Positions 41,481 to 50,137 of a DNA stretch of 64,000 nt are shown here, piece after piece. The DNA is from Caulobacterales bacterium. GTDB taxonomy: Bacteria; Pseudomonadota; Alphaproteobacteria; Caulobacterales; Parvularculaceae. Below the pieces are notes generated by a model. That model worked only from the letters and a program-made list of their open reading frames with translations. It was not told the origin of the DNA and did not search any database. The stretch is from assembly GCA_020638525.1 (NCBI GenBank), contig JACKIL010000001.1, forward strand, positions 124,001 to 188,000, given 5' to 3'. The translations under genes and the position numbers were made by a program. Position 1 is the first letter of the stretch. The number at the start of each line of letters is the position of its first letter.

Positions 41481-42414
41481 GGCCTGCAGCGGCGCGACCG
41501 GCGGCGCGTTCGACGCGATTGCGATGCACGGCGTCGAGACTCGTCAACAGAAGCGCCGTCCAGATCAGCCCGAAGCAGATCGCATGGTAGAGCGTGAACG
41601 TCTCGCCGTAATAAAGCCCGAGAATGAACTGGCCTGTCGGCGCTATATATTGAAGAAAGCCGATCGTCGTCAGGCGAAGCCTGCGCGCGGCGAGCGCGAA
41701 CAATAGCAGCGGAATGACGGTCACGGGTCCGCCAAGCGCGAGCAGGAAATCCATCGTTCCGCTCTCATGGCCGAAGGTGAGCTCGCCGCGCCCGCCCAGC
41801 CAGAAGAGATACGCAAGCGCGATCGGCGTCAGCAGCACCGTCTCGACGAAGAGCCCGGGCATTGCGCCGACGGGCGTCGTCTTGCGGATATAGCCATAGG
41901 CGGTGAAGCAGAGGGCGAGACCGATCGACGGCCACGGAAACACGCCTGCGCCGACAGCGAGCACTGCGACTCCTGCGCCCGCGAGCGCGACCGCCGTCGC
42001 CTGCAGCTTGTTCAGTTTCTCGCCGAGAATGAACACGCCCGCCGCGATGAAGACCAGCGGGTTGATGTAATAGCCAAGGCTCGCCTGCAGGACGTGGCCG
42101 TTAACGACCGTCCACACGTAGATGAGCCAGTTGCCGGCGATGAAGAGCGCTGCAAGCGCAAGCAGGCCAAGCACGCGCGGAGATGCAAAGGCCGCGAAGA
42201 CGTCGCGCCATTGCTTGCGCGCGGCGATGATGAGGGCGCCGAACGGGACAGACCATGCGATGCGATGCGCCACGACCTCGAGCGGCGAGACCGTCAGGAG
42301 CTGTTTAATGTAGATCGGGAACAGCCCCCAGATGACATAGGCGCCGAAGCCGCAGATCAGACCCAATCTGACGCCGCCATCCGCACCCGGCTGATTTGGC
42401 GGCTTCTGGTCCAT
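41446..42414 (-). CDS. rarD: EamA-family permease RarD
   Basis: This 322-residue inner-membrane protein has ten predicted helices and the RarD signature near the start, ICGFGAYVIWGLFPIYIKQL. Transporters of this family move small metabolites, often amino acids; the RarD substrate is not settled. It starts six bases after the asd stop and is probably co-transcribed with it. The C-terminal 35 bp overlap the convergent thioesterase gene. Confidence 0.9.
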   Translation of the reverse strand: MDQKPPNQPGADGGVRLGLICGFGAYVIWGLFPIYIKQLLTVSPLEVVAHRIAWSVPFGALIIAARKQWRDVFAAFASPRVLGLLALAALFIAGNWLIYVWTVVNGHVLQASLGYYINPLVFIAAGVFILGEKLNKLQATAVALAGAGVAVLAVGAGVFPWPSIGLALCFTAYGYIRKTTPVGAMPGLFVETVLLTPIALAYLFWLGGRGELTFGHESGTMDFLLALGGPVTVIPLLLFALAARRLRLTTIGFLQYIAPTGQFILGLYYGETFTLYHAICFGLIWTALLLTSLDAVHRNRVERAAGRAAAGLTQTASASPKN

Positions 42415-42419
42415 GCCGC

Positions 42420-43436
42420 CTACTTCAGCAATCCGCGATTATGGAGAAGCTCGGCGATCTGCACCGCATTGAGCGCGGCGCCCTTGCGCAGATTGTCGGA
42501 GACGCACCAGAGCGCGAGACCGTTCTCGACCGTCGGATCGACGCGGATGCGCGAAACGAAGGTCGCGAACTCGCCGACGCATTCGACTGGCGTGATGTAA
42601 CCGCCGGGCTCGCGCTTGTCGATAACGAGGACGCCTGGCGCCTCGCGCAGGATCTCGCGCGCTTCGTCATCCGTGATCGGACGTTCGAACTCGATATTGA
42701 TCGCTTCGGCGTGGCCGACGAAAACCGGCACGCGCACGCAGGTCGCGGTGAGCTTGATCTTCGGATCGAGGATCTTCTTCGTCTCCGCCGTCATCTTCCA
42801 CTCTTCTTTGGTGAAGCCGTCTTCCATGAAGACGTCGATGTGGGGGATGACGTTGAAGGCGATCTGCTTCGTGAACTCTTCCGGCGTCGGCGTATCGTTC
42901 ACATAGATGCCCTTCGTCTGGTTGAAGAGCTCGTCCATGGCGGCTTTGCCGGCGCCCGAGGTCGACTGATAGGTCGACACGACGACGCGCTTGATGACCG
43001 CCGCGTCATGCAGCGGCTTCAGCGCGACGACGAGCTGGGCCGTCGAGCAATTGGGGTTGGCGATGATGTTCTTCTTGCGGAAACCGGCGACCGCGTCCGC
43101 GTTCACCTCCGGCACGATCAGCGGAACGTCAGGGTCCATCCGGAAATAGGATGAGTTGTCGATGACGACCGCGCCGGCCGCCGCCGCTTTCGGGCCCCAT
43201 TCCTTCGAAACGTCGCCGCCCGCCGAGAAGAGGGCGATATCGACTTTGGAGAAATCGAACGTTTCAAGATCAACGCATTTCAACGTTCGATCGCCGAAGG
43301 AGACTTCGCGACCAATCGACTGGCGCGAAGCGACAGCATAAGCGTCCTTCACGGGGAACAGGCGCTCATCCAGAATGGCGAGCATTTCCTGACCGACATT
43401 GCCAGTTGCGCCGACGACGGCGACGTTGAATTCCAT
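42420..43436 (-). CDS. asd: Aspartate-semialdehyde dehydrogenase
   Basis: This enzyme reduces aspartyl-4-phosphate to the semialdehyde for lysine, threonine and methionine synthesis. The 338-residue protein has the NADP loop GATGNVGQEML (9-19), the catalytic Cys130 in NPNCSTAQLV and a further conserved stretch STYQSTSGAGKAAMDEL. It is of the usual length. A divergent promoter is expected in the 137 bp before the MgtC-like gene at 43574. Confidence 0.95.
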   Translation of the reverse strand: MEFNVAVVGATGNVGQEMLAILDERLFPVKDAYAVASRQSIGREVSFGDRTLKCVDLETFDFSKVDIALFSAGGDVSKEWGPKAAAAGAVVIDNSSYFRMDPDVPLIVPEVNADAVAGFRKKNIIANPNCSTAQLVVALKPLHDAAVIKRVVVSTYQSTSGAGKAAMDELFNQTKGIYVNDTPTPEEFTKQIAFNVIPHIDVFMEDGFTKEEWKMTAETKKILDPKIKLTATCVRVPVFVGHAEAINIEFERPITDDEAREILREAPGVLVIDKREPGGYITPVECVGEFATFVSRIRVDPTVENGLALWCVSDNLRKGAALNAVQIAELLHNRGLLK

Positions 43437-43573
43437 GACTCTGCTCCAATGTTGCGAGTGCGAGAGATGGCCAAATAGGCCTCGCTGTCAAGCGCGACTT
43501 GGGACATTCTCACCCGTTCGTGTGTTAGCGACGCGAGACTAATCGCGCGAATAGAAAAACTGACGCAGGTCCA

Positions 43574-44827
43574 ATGCCTGATCTTTCAAATTTCGAGCAC
43601 CTCGCGATCGCCGCTGCGATCGGCTTTCTCATTGGCTTTCAGCGTGAATGGCATCATGCCGAAGAGGCGAAAGAGCGCGCCTTTGCGGGTGCGCGAACTT
43701 TCGCGCTCATCGGTTTTGTCGGCGGTCTCGCCGGGCTACTCGGCGGCGACAGCCCCGTGCTGGTGGCGGTCGGGCTTGCGGCGATCGCAGGGCTGACGAT
43801 CGCCGCCTATTGGGCTGAAGCGCGTGCAACGCCGGGAACGGGCGGCACGACGGAAGTCGCCCTCCTCGGAACTTATCTTCTCGGTGCGCTCGCAGCGCGC
43901 GGCGACGCCGCCATCGCTGCGGCGGGCGGCGTTCTCGTCGCAATCATTCTCGCGCTGAAGCCGCTCGTACAGCACTGGGCCGCGCATCTGGAGGCGCGGG
44001 AGATCAACGCCGCCATCCGGTTCCTTGCGATTTCCGTCATCGTTCTGCCGCTGCTTCCCGATGCCGGATACGGACCATTCAACGCGCTCAACCCGCGCGA
44101 GATCTGGCAGCTCGTCGTTTTGATCAGTGGGCTGTCGTTCGCCGGCTATTGGCTGACGAAGCTTTATGGCGTGCGGGGCGTGCTCATTACGGGCGTCGTC
44201 GGCGGGCTCGCGTCATCGACTGCGACGACCCTGTCGGTTTCGCGCTTCGTGCGCGAAGGGGCCGCGAGCGCGCGGGCGGGCGCGGCGGGGGTCGTCGCCG
44301 CCAATCTTATGATGATCGGCCGGATCGCCGTTCTTCTTGGTGTCGTCGGCTCGAACGTACTGGCGATAGTGTGGCCGGCGCTCGCCGCGGCGGCGGCGGT
44401 CGGCGCCGCATCGGTCGCGGTTCTCTGGCGCGGGCGCAGCGAGCAGCCGTCTGAACTGAAACTCGGCAACCCGATGGAGCTTCGGCCTGCGCTGTTCTTC
44501 GCCGCTTTTCTCGGCTTCGTGTCTGTCGCCTCGCGCGTCGGCAGCGCCCAGTTCGGCGCCGCCGGGCTGTACGCGGTCGCGCTCGTGACTGGCCTCGCCG
44601 ATGTCGATGCGTTGACCCTGACGGCGGGCGGGCAGGCCCATGCGGGCGATCTCGCCGCCAATGTCGCGGCGATCGCCGTGCTTCTCGCCGCCGCCTCGAA
44701 CATCGTCGTCAAAGGCGCGATGACCTTCGCCATCGCCGGGCGGCGCGCCGGCCTGATGGTCGCTTCGGCTTTTGCGCTGGTGTTGGCGGCAGGGGCTACT
44801 GGCTGGCTCATCGTAACGCTCGTGTGA
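43574..44827 (+). CDS. MgtC/SapB and DUF4010 membrane protein
   Basis: This 417-residue polytopic protein has an N-terminal MgtC-like domain (AIAAAIGFLIGFQREW, with the conserved Arg/Glu after the first helix) and a C-terminal DUF4010 region (GVVGGLASSTATTLSVSR and several helices). Such fusions are widespread, and their transport role is unknown. It lies 139 bp upstream of sucC on the same strand, where mdh is more usual in related genomes. Confidence 0.88.
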   Translation: MPDLSNFEHLAIAAAIGFLIGFQREWHHAEEAKERAFAGARTFALIGFVGGLAGLLGGDSPVLVAVGLAAIAGLTIAAYWAEARATPGTGGTTEVALLGTYLLGALAARGDAAIAAAGGVLVAIILALKPLVQHWAAHLEAREINAAIRFLAISVIVLPLLPDAGYGPFNALNPREIWQLVVLISGLSFAGYWLTKLYGVRGVLITGVVGGLASSTATTLSVSRFVREGAASARAGAAGVVAANLMMIGRIAVLLGVVGSNVLAIVWPALAAAAAVGAASVAVLWRGRSEQPSELKLGNPMELRPALFFAAFLGFVSVASRVGSAQFGAAGLYAVALVTGLADVDALTLTAGGQAHAGDLAANVAAIAVLLAAASNIVVKGAMTFAIAGRRAGLMVASAFALVLAAGATGWLIVTLV

Positions 44828-44965
44828 CGTCGGAGCGGCGATTCGGCGCCGGCGGCGGGCTCTCTCTTCATTGCGAAGCGCGCGCGCGGCGTTATAAGGC
44901 GGGTGTCGCCGCCCGCCGCGGCGCAGCATCCACGCCATACGAGCCAGACACGGAACGGACCCCCC

Positions 44966-46156
44966 ATGAACATTCACGAATATCAGGCCAAGCGCGTTCT
45001 CAAGGAATATGGGGCGCCCGTCGCCGAAGGCCGTCCGGTGTTCAAGGCCTCGGAAGCCGAAGCCGCCGCCAAGGAATTGCCGGGCCCGCTCTATGTCGTG
45101 AAGGCGCAGATCCACGCGGGCGGCCGGGGCAAAGGCAAGTTCAAGGAAGCCGCCGCGGGCGAAAAAGGCGGCGTGCGCCTTGCGAAATCGCCGGCGGAAG
45201 CCGCCGAGTTCGCCAAGCAGATGCTCGGCAACACGCTCGTCACCGTTCAGACCGGCCCTGCCGGCAAGGTCGTGAACCGCCTCTATATCGAAGACGGCTC
45301 CGACATCGAGAAAGAACTCTATCTCTCCGTCCTCGTCGATCGCGGGTCTGGCCGCATCGCCTTCATCGCCTCGACCGAAGGCGGCATGAACATCGAGGAA
45401 GTGGCGCACGAGACGCCGGAGAAGATCGTCGCCGTCACGGTCGATCCGGTGACTGGCTACATGCCGCATCACGGCCGGCGCATCGCGCAGGCGCTGGGCC
45501 TCAAAGGCGACCTAGCCAAGCAGTGCGGCAAGCTGATCGGCTCGCTCTATCAAGCGTTCACCGAGAAGGACATGAGCCTTCTTGAAATCAATCCGCTTAT
45601 CATCACGACGGACGGCAAACTGCGCGTTCTCGATGCGAAGATGGGCTTCGATTCAAACGCGCTCTTCCGTCACCAGAACATTCTCGAAATGCGCGACGAG
45701 ACGGAAGAAGACCCGCTCGAGCTGAAAGCGGCCGAGTTCGATCTTTCTTACGTGAAACTCGACGGCAATATCGGCTGCATGGTCAACGGCGCTGGCCTCG
45801 CCATGTCGACGATGGACATCATCAAGCATTACGGCGCGGAGCCCGCGAACTTCCTCGACGTCGGCGGCGGCGCGACGAAAGAGAAAGTGACGGAAGCCTT
45901 CAAGATCATCACGTCGGACCCTGGCGTCAAAGGCATCCTCGTCAACATCTTCGGCGGCATCATGCGCTGCGACGTCATCGCGGAAGGCGTCATCGCCGCC
46001 GTGAAAGAAGTCGGTCTCAAAGTACCGCTCGTCGTCCGCCTCGAAGGCACGAATGTCGAGCTCGGCAAGAAAATCCTCTCCGAGTCCGGCCTCGCGATCA
46101 CGCCCGCGGACGACCTTGAGGACGCCGCGCAGAAGATCGTGAAGGCGGTGGGATAA
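44966..46156 (+). CDS. sucC: Succinyl-CoA synthetase beta subunit
   Basis: This 396-residue ATP-grasp subunit binds nucleotide and, with SucD, makes succinate and ATP or GTP from succinyl-CoA. It starts MNIHEYQAKRVLKEYGAPV and contains AQIHAGGRGKGKFKEA, LLEINPLI and the C-terminal VNIFGGIMRCDVIAEG, all family signatures. The ATG at 44966 is chosen because the family starts there. Its usual partner sucD is nearly 3 kb away, behind five unrelated genes. Confidence 0.96.
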   Translation: MNIHEYQAKRVLKEYGAPVAEGRPVFKASEAEAAAKELPGPLYVVKAQIHAGGRGKGKFKEAAAGEKGGVRLAKSPAEAAEFAKQMLGNTLVTVQTGPAGKVVNRLYIEDGSDIEKELYLSVLVDRGSGRIAFIASTEGGMNIEEVAHETPEKIVAVTVDPVTGYMPHHGRRIAQALGLKGDLAKQCGKLIGSLYQAFTEKDMSLLEINPLIITTDGKLRVLDAKMGFDSNALFRHQNILEMRDETEEDPLELKAAEFDLSYVKLDGNIGCMVNGAGLAMSTMDIIKHYGAEPANFLDVGGGATKEKVTEAFKIITSDPGVKGILVNIFGGIMRCDVIAEGVIAAVKEVGLKVPLVVRLEGTNVELGKKILSESGLAITPADDLEDAAQKIVKAVG

Positions 46157-46173
46157 GGGCGCTTTGGCGCCCT
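46156..46173. terminator. Hairpin between sucC and the convergent hydrolase gene
   Basis: agggcgc (46156-46162) and gcgccct (46167-46173) form a perfect 7-bp stem with a tttg loop in the 21-bp gap between two convergent genes. T-runs are poor on both sides (ccctctattt on the plus strand). It may end sucC transcription, so sucD would need its own promoter. Confidence 0.5.
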
Positions 46174-46177
46174 CCCT

Positions 46178-47092
46178 CTATTTAAATCCAGCTTCGAAAG
46201 CGCCGGTCTCGATCAGCTTTTCGAGATAAGCGCCGTCATGCTCCGGCACGATCACCAAGTTGGGTTCGGCTGCTGCGAGGTCGTGCAGCGCGCGCACTTG
46301 CCGAAGAACTTCCGGGCGATCTTCATCCGGATCGAAGAACAGATATTGCAGGATGCGCGGGCGTGTCTTGAGGTGATTGATATTCGTCATTGTCCAGACG
46401 ATATCGCCGATGAAGAGATACTCCTTTCCATCGGCGCGGCGCACGAAGAAGACGAGGCTTCCGGGCGTGTGGCCGGGCGCGGGAGCTACGACAACGCCTG
46501 GCGCGATATGCGTCGGCCTGTCGACCTCAAATGGCGTAAGGTCTCGTAACGCCGGCGAGAGGTCTTCGCCGGGCGCCGCGAAACGAGGAAGCGCCGAGAT
46601 TTGTGGGGCAGTCAGTTTCAGCTTGCTCGCGAATGTTTCCGGATGCGGATGGCGTGTAACCGCCATGACGTGATCCAGATGCTCATGCGTAATGAAGATT
46701 TGATCGGCATTGAGGTATGACGCCTGCAATGTCGCGTATGCGTCGGGATAGAAGGCTGCGTCTTTAGACTGGGCGATTTCTCTTGCGGTGAGATCATCGA
46801 CAGCGCCGCCGAGAATGGTCGTCATAGAAGGCGAGGCGATTTGAACCGCCGTATAGACTAGAGACATCTTTGAAAGGCCAGCGCCGGTTTCCGCCGCAAA
46901 GCGCGGCGCTTCATCCTCGCCGACGATCAGCAGGCGGATTTCTTCCGGTGTTTCAGCATCAGTTGCGATGAGCGCGCGCCATGCCGCGATATCGAATTCG
47001 CCGTTCGCGTCCTTTGGCGCGCGCGAATCGAGAAACAGCCACCAAAAGGCGGCGAGCAGCGCGAGTAACGCTGCGGCGAAAAACTTCTTCAT
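46178..47092 (-). CDS. Metallo-beta-lactamase-fold hydrolase, membrane-anchored or exported
   Basis: This 304-residue protein has an N-terminal hydrophobic segment (FFAAALLALLAAFWWLFL) that anchors or exports it. The zinc motif ITHEHLDH gives His136, His138, Asp140 and His141. Further MBL motifs are APGHTPGSLVFF and FIGDIVW. The family includes lactonases, glyoxalases and others; the substrate here is unknown. It interrupts the expected sucC-sucD order. Confidence 0.87.
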   Translation of the reverse strand: MKKFFAAALLALLAAFWWLFLDSRAPKDANGEFDIAAWRALIATDAETPEEIRLLIVGEDEAPRFAAETGAGLSKMSLVYTAVQIASPSMTTILGGAVDDLTAREIAQSKDAAFYPDAYATLQASYLNADQIFITHEHLDHVMAVTRHPHPETFASKLKLTAPQISALPRFAAPGEDLSPALRDLTPFEVDRPTHIAPGVVVAPAPGHTPGSLVFFVRRADGKEYLFIGDIVWTMTNINHLKTRPRILQYLFFDPDEDRPEVLRQVRALHDLAAAEPNLVIVPEHDGAYLEKLIETGAFEAGFK

Positions 47093-47099
47093 GAGCGGC

Positions 47100-47165
47100 C
47101 TCCCACGGCATTGCTTTATTTTTATATAGTATGTACTTTATTATCATAAGATCGCGAGCCGCAAG
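47100..47165. promoter_or_regulatory. A+T-rich divergent promoter region
   Basis: Between the MBL gene and the divergent thioesterase lies a stretch of striking A+T content (gctttatttttatatagtat, then tactttattatcataaga) in otherwise GC-rich DNA. It offers several -10-like hexamers on both strands, such as tatagt and TATAAA. No -35 pairing is clear enough to fix one start. Confidence 0.4.
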
Positions 47166-47212
47166 TGCAAAAAGCAGTTTGCCGGCTGCGCGCAATCGGT
47201 ATCTCTAGCGCC

Positions 47213-47638
47213 ATGACAGAACGTTCCGACTTCGCCTTCTTTCATCCCCTCCGCGTGCGCTGGGCCGAGTGCGACGGGCAGGGCATCGTCTTTAACGTCA
47301 ACTACTTCCTCTATTACGACATCGCGATCTGGGAGTGGACGCGCGCGCTCGGCTACCCGACCTGGGATACGGCGCCGGAGTTTCTCACCGCTCATGCTGA
47401 GGCCGATTTCAAAGGCTCGGCGTTTTTCGACGACAATCTCGATATCGGCATTCGCGCCTCGCGCTTCGGCACGAAGTCGATGGATGTGACGGGCGCTGTC
47501 TTCCGCGGCGACGAGCTGCTCAATGTCGGGAAGATCACCTATATTTATGTAAAGAAAGGAACGCGCGAGACCGCGCCTGTGCCGCGCGACTTCATCGAGC
47601 GTGTTGCTTCATTCGAGAAGCTGCCGCCCTCCCGATGA
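47213..47638 (+). CDS. YbgC/4HBT-type acyl-CoA thioesterase
   Basis: This 141-residue hotdog protein has RVRWAECDGQGIVFNVNYFLYY, the conserved region of the 4-hydroxybenzoyl-CoA thioesterase family, in which the Asp of ECDGQG is the usual catalytic acid. The ATG at 47213 (MTERSDFAFF) is the natural start. The acyl group is unknown. It is one of the five genes between sucC and sucD. Confidence 0.85.
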   Translation: MTERSDFAFFHPLRVRWAECDGQGIVFNVNYFLYYDIAIWEWTRALGYPTWDTAPEFLTAHAEADFKGSAFFDDNLDIGIRASRFGTKSMDVTGAVFRGDELLNVGKITYIYVKKGTRETAPVPRDFIERVASFEKLPPSR

Positions 47639-47678
47639 GGGAACGCCGCCCGGACAATGTCCCGAGCGGCGTGAGGCT

Positions 47679-48044
47679 TCAGTTCCAGTATGGATCGACC
47701 TTGTAGAAGCTGTACGCTTCATCGCGCGCGCCGAGCCCGTCATTTTCCGTCAGCTCCTTGAGGGAATGAGCGGGGGCCGCTTTCAGCTCTTCCTTGCTGA
47801 AGGGGACGACGTAGCCGTTCTTGTCTTTGTAAAAGGAAAGGCTGGCCCACGGGATGGGATGATATTTCTCGCCCATGCCGAGAAAGCCGCCGAAGCCGAC
47901 GACGCCATACATGATGCTGTTCGAAGTCTTGTCGAGCATCACATCCTCGATCTTGCCGATCTCTTCGCCTTGCGTGTTATAGACGGTTGCGCCGATGACG
48001 CGCGTTGCGCGGATCGCTTCGGTATGGCCGCTTGCAGTTGCCAT
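47679..48044 (-). CDS. PRC-barrel domain protein
   Basis: This 121-residue protein has the PRC-barrel pattern: RATRVIGATVYNTQGEEIGK, then IEDVMLDKTSNSIMYGVVGFGGFLGMGEKYHPIPW. Stand-alone members are common in alphaproteobacteria and often linked to stress or envelope genes; their function is poorly known. It is transcribed against its neighbours. Confidence 0.85.
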   Translation of the reverse strand: MATASGHTEAIRATRVIGATVYNTQGEEIGKIEDVMLDKTSNSIMYGVVGFGGFLGMGEKYHPIPWASLSFYKDKNGYVVPFSKEELKAAPAHSLKELTENDGLGARDEAYSFYKVDPYWN

Positions 48045-48131
48045 CGTGTTCCTCCTGCTTCAACTTGCTACAGGCTAACGCCTCCGGGGCGCCGCGGTTC
48101 CCGGCGCAAGAAGCAAAAATCGGGGGTTACG

Positions 48132-48491
48132 ATGAAGAAGCTCAACATCCCGAAAGCGTTCGATCGCATCAATGAGTGCTGGTCGCCGCATATCGCTGCG
48201 GTCGTGAACGGGCAGGAAGTGCGTCTCGCTAAACTCAAGGGGAGCTTCGACTGGCATCATCATGACGGCGTCGATGAAGCCTTCTACGTCATCAAAGGCG
48301 CCTTCACCATGCGCTTCCGCGATCACGATGTCGCGATGGAGGAGGGCGATTTCATCGTCGTTCCAGCCGGCGTCGAGCATCTCCCGCATGCTGACGAAGA
48401 ATGCTGGGTGATGTTGTTCGAGAAAGCGGGCACGCTCAACACCGGTGAGAAAGTCACCGAGCGGACGAAAACCGATCTGCCGGTCCTCTAG
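48132..48491 (+). CDS. Cupin-domain protein
   Basis: This 119-residue single-cupin protein has metal-binding motif 1 (FDWHHHDGVDEAFYVIKG, with His/His/Glu) and motif 2 (DFIVVPAGVEHLPHADEE, with His). The ATG at 48132 (MKKLNIPKAFDRI) is chosen; a long open frame upstream belongs to the antisense of the PRC gene. The activity is unknown. Its stop overlaps the convergent SnoaL-like gene by a few bases. Confidence 0.85.
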   Translation: MKKLNIPKAFDRINECWSPHIAAVVNGQEVRLAKLKGSFDWHHHDGVDEAFYVIKGAFTMRFRDHDVAMEEGDFIVVPAGVEHLPHADEECWVMLFEKAGTLNTGEKVTERTKTDLPVL

Positions 48492-48919
48492 CCCGCAGTG
48501 AGCTGGCGCATCATCGACATCGAGTCGAAATAGATGCGTTCGCAGACGATCTTCTCCCCTTCGAACTCGAAGATCGCGCACATGCGCACTTTGAACGGTT
48601 TGCCTGTCGGCGGCATCTCGCCTGCGGGCGTCATGAGCGGGCCTTTGTGGGTGCCGAGGAGCCAGAACTCGGTGATCACTGCGTCGTCCGCCTGCCGCAG
48701 GCTGATGATTTCATTGCGCTGGTCGGGGAAAGCCGAACGCGAGCGGCGATAATATTCGCGCACCTGATCTTCGCCGTCGAAAACCTGTTCCGAGCCAACA
48801 AGTTCATATCGGGGGTGATCAAAAGTATTTATGGCGGCGTCGAAATCGAGAACGTTTTCGGCTTCCATATGCTCGCGGATGATCTCAAGCCGGCGCGCAG
48901 CGAGGGCGGCGTTCGTCAT
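48488..48919 (-). CDS. SnoaL-like ester-cyclase family protein
   Basis: This 143-residue NTF2-fold protein begins with a helix (AALAARRLEIIREHMEAENV), then DFDAAINTFDHPRYEL and the strand-rich remainder typical of SnoaL-like polyketide cyclases, with a final IYFDSMSMMRQL. Most members are of unknown function. It is divergent from sucD over about 210 bp. Confidence 0.82.
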   Translation of the reverse strand: MTNAALAARRLEIIREHMEAENVLDFDAAINTFDHPRYELVGSEQVFDGEDQVREYYRRSRSAFPDQRNEIISLRQADDAVITEFWLLGTHKGPLMTPAGEMPPTGKPFKVRMCAIFEFEGEKIVCERIYFDSMSMMRQLTAG

Positions 48920-49131
48920 GGCGTACTCCCTTTTCCGGGCACCCTAACAGGGCGGTGCCCGGCGAACCTAAGGTTCAGAGCAGCGAGGAGAGGCCGCCTG
49001 AAAGGCCGTCCAATGTCCGGGCGCGACATTTCACTCAAAAAAAGTGAGAGGAGGCGGGTTTCACTTTCGCGGGCGCCGCATTATGACGCCATCACACCAA
49101 GCCATCCAACCAAGTTTGTGGCGGAGCCTCC

Positions 49132-50031
49132 ATGTCCATCCTCATCGACAAGAACACCCGCGTCATCTGCCAGGGCCTCACCGGTTCGCAGGGGACGTTC
49201 CACACCGAGCAGGCGATCGCCTATGGCACGCGCATGGTCGGCGGCGTAACGCCGGGCAAGGGCGGTTCGGTCTGGAAGGGCGGCGAGGCGGCCAAAGGCG
49301 CGGAGCTCCCGGTGTTCGACACGGTCGCTGAGGCTCGCGAGAAGACCGGCGCCGACGCCAGCGTGATCTACGTGCCGCCCCCCTTCGCGGCGGATTCGAT
49401 CCTCGAGGCGATCGCCGCCGAGGTTCCGCTCGTCGTCTGCATCACCGAGGGCATCCCGGTTCTCGACATGGTGAAGGTCAAACGCGCCCTCGACGGCTCG
49501 AAGACGCGCCTTGTCGGCCCGAACTGCCCGGGCGTGATCACGCCGGGCGAGTGCAAGATCGGCATCATGCCGGGCCATATTCATCGCGACGGCCATGTCG
49601 GGATCGTCTCCCGTTCGGGCACGCTGACCTATGAAGCCGTCCACCAGACGACCTCGGCGGGCCTCGGCCAGTCGACCTGCGTCGGCATTGGCGGCGACCC
49701 GGTCAAAGGCACTGATTTCATTGACGTCCTCGAGATGTTCCTCGCCGATGACGACACCACGTCGATCATCATGATCGGCGAAATCGGCGGCTCGGCCGAG
49801 GCGGAAGCGGCCCGTTTTCTCGCTTCCAACAAAGTCAAAAAGCCGACGGTCGGCTTTATCGCCGGCGTCACGGCCCCTCCGGGCCGGCGCATGGGCCATG
49901 CGGGCGCGCTCGTTTCCGGCGCGGACGACACGGCGGCGGCGAAGATCGAGGCGATGAAGCAAGCCGGCATCGCAGTGGCCCCGACGCCGGCCTCCATGGG
50001 CCGGACCCTTCTCGAAATTCTCAAAAAATAA
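49132..50031 (+). CDS. sucD: Succinyl-CoA synthetase alpha subunit
   Basis: This 299-residue CoA-binding subunit carries the phosphohistidine. Signatures are VICQGLTGSQGTFHTEQAI, VGGVTPGKGG, GPNCPGVITPGE and GRRMGHAGAL with the active His near 246. It has its own 210-bp upstream region instead of following sucC directly. sucA starts 107 bp downstream, so sucD heads the sucDAB block. Confidence 0.96.
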   Translation: MSILIDKNTRVICQGLTGSQGTFHTEQAIAYGTRMVGGVTPGKGGSVWKGGEAAKGAELPVFDTVAEAREKTGADASVIYVPPPFAADSILEAIAAEVPLVVCITEGIPVLDMVKVKRALDGSKTRLVGPNCPGVITPGECKIGIMPGHIHRDGHVGIVSRSGTLTYEAVHQTTSAGLGQSTCVGIGGDPVKGTDFIDVLEMFLADDDTTSIIMIGEIGGSAEAEAARFLASNKVKKPTVGFIAGVTAPPGRRMGHAGALVSGADDTAAAKIEAMKQAGIAVAPTPASMGRTLLEILKK

Positions 50032-50137
50032 ATGTCGAATGCCTAACTGTCGCTGCCATGACCATTGAAACGCCGGACGGTTCGCGTATCTACAAAAATA
50101 AACCGCGCAAAAAACCGTTCCTCATCTGGATAGCGTC

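Noticed and set aside
44213..45472. Open frame of 419 codons on the minus strand across the MgtC-like gene and sucC
   Set aside because: It spans two well-supported plus-strand genes and has low-complexity Arg-rich composition.
49040..49065. Hairpin cactc-aaaaaaa-gtgag before sucD as a terminator
   Set aside because: The stem is only five A/T-containing pairs and no T-run follows on either strand in a useful place.
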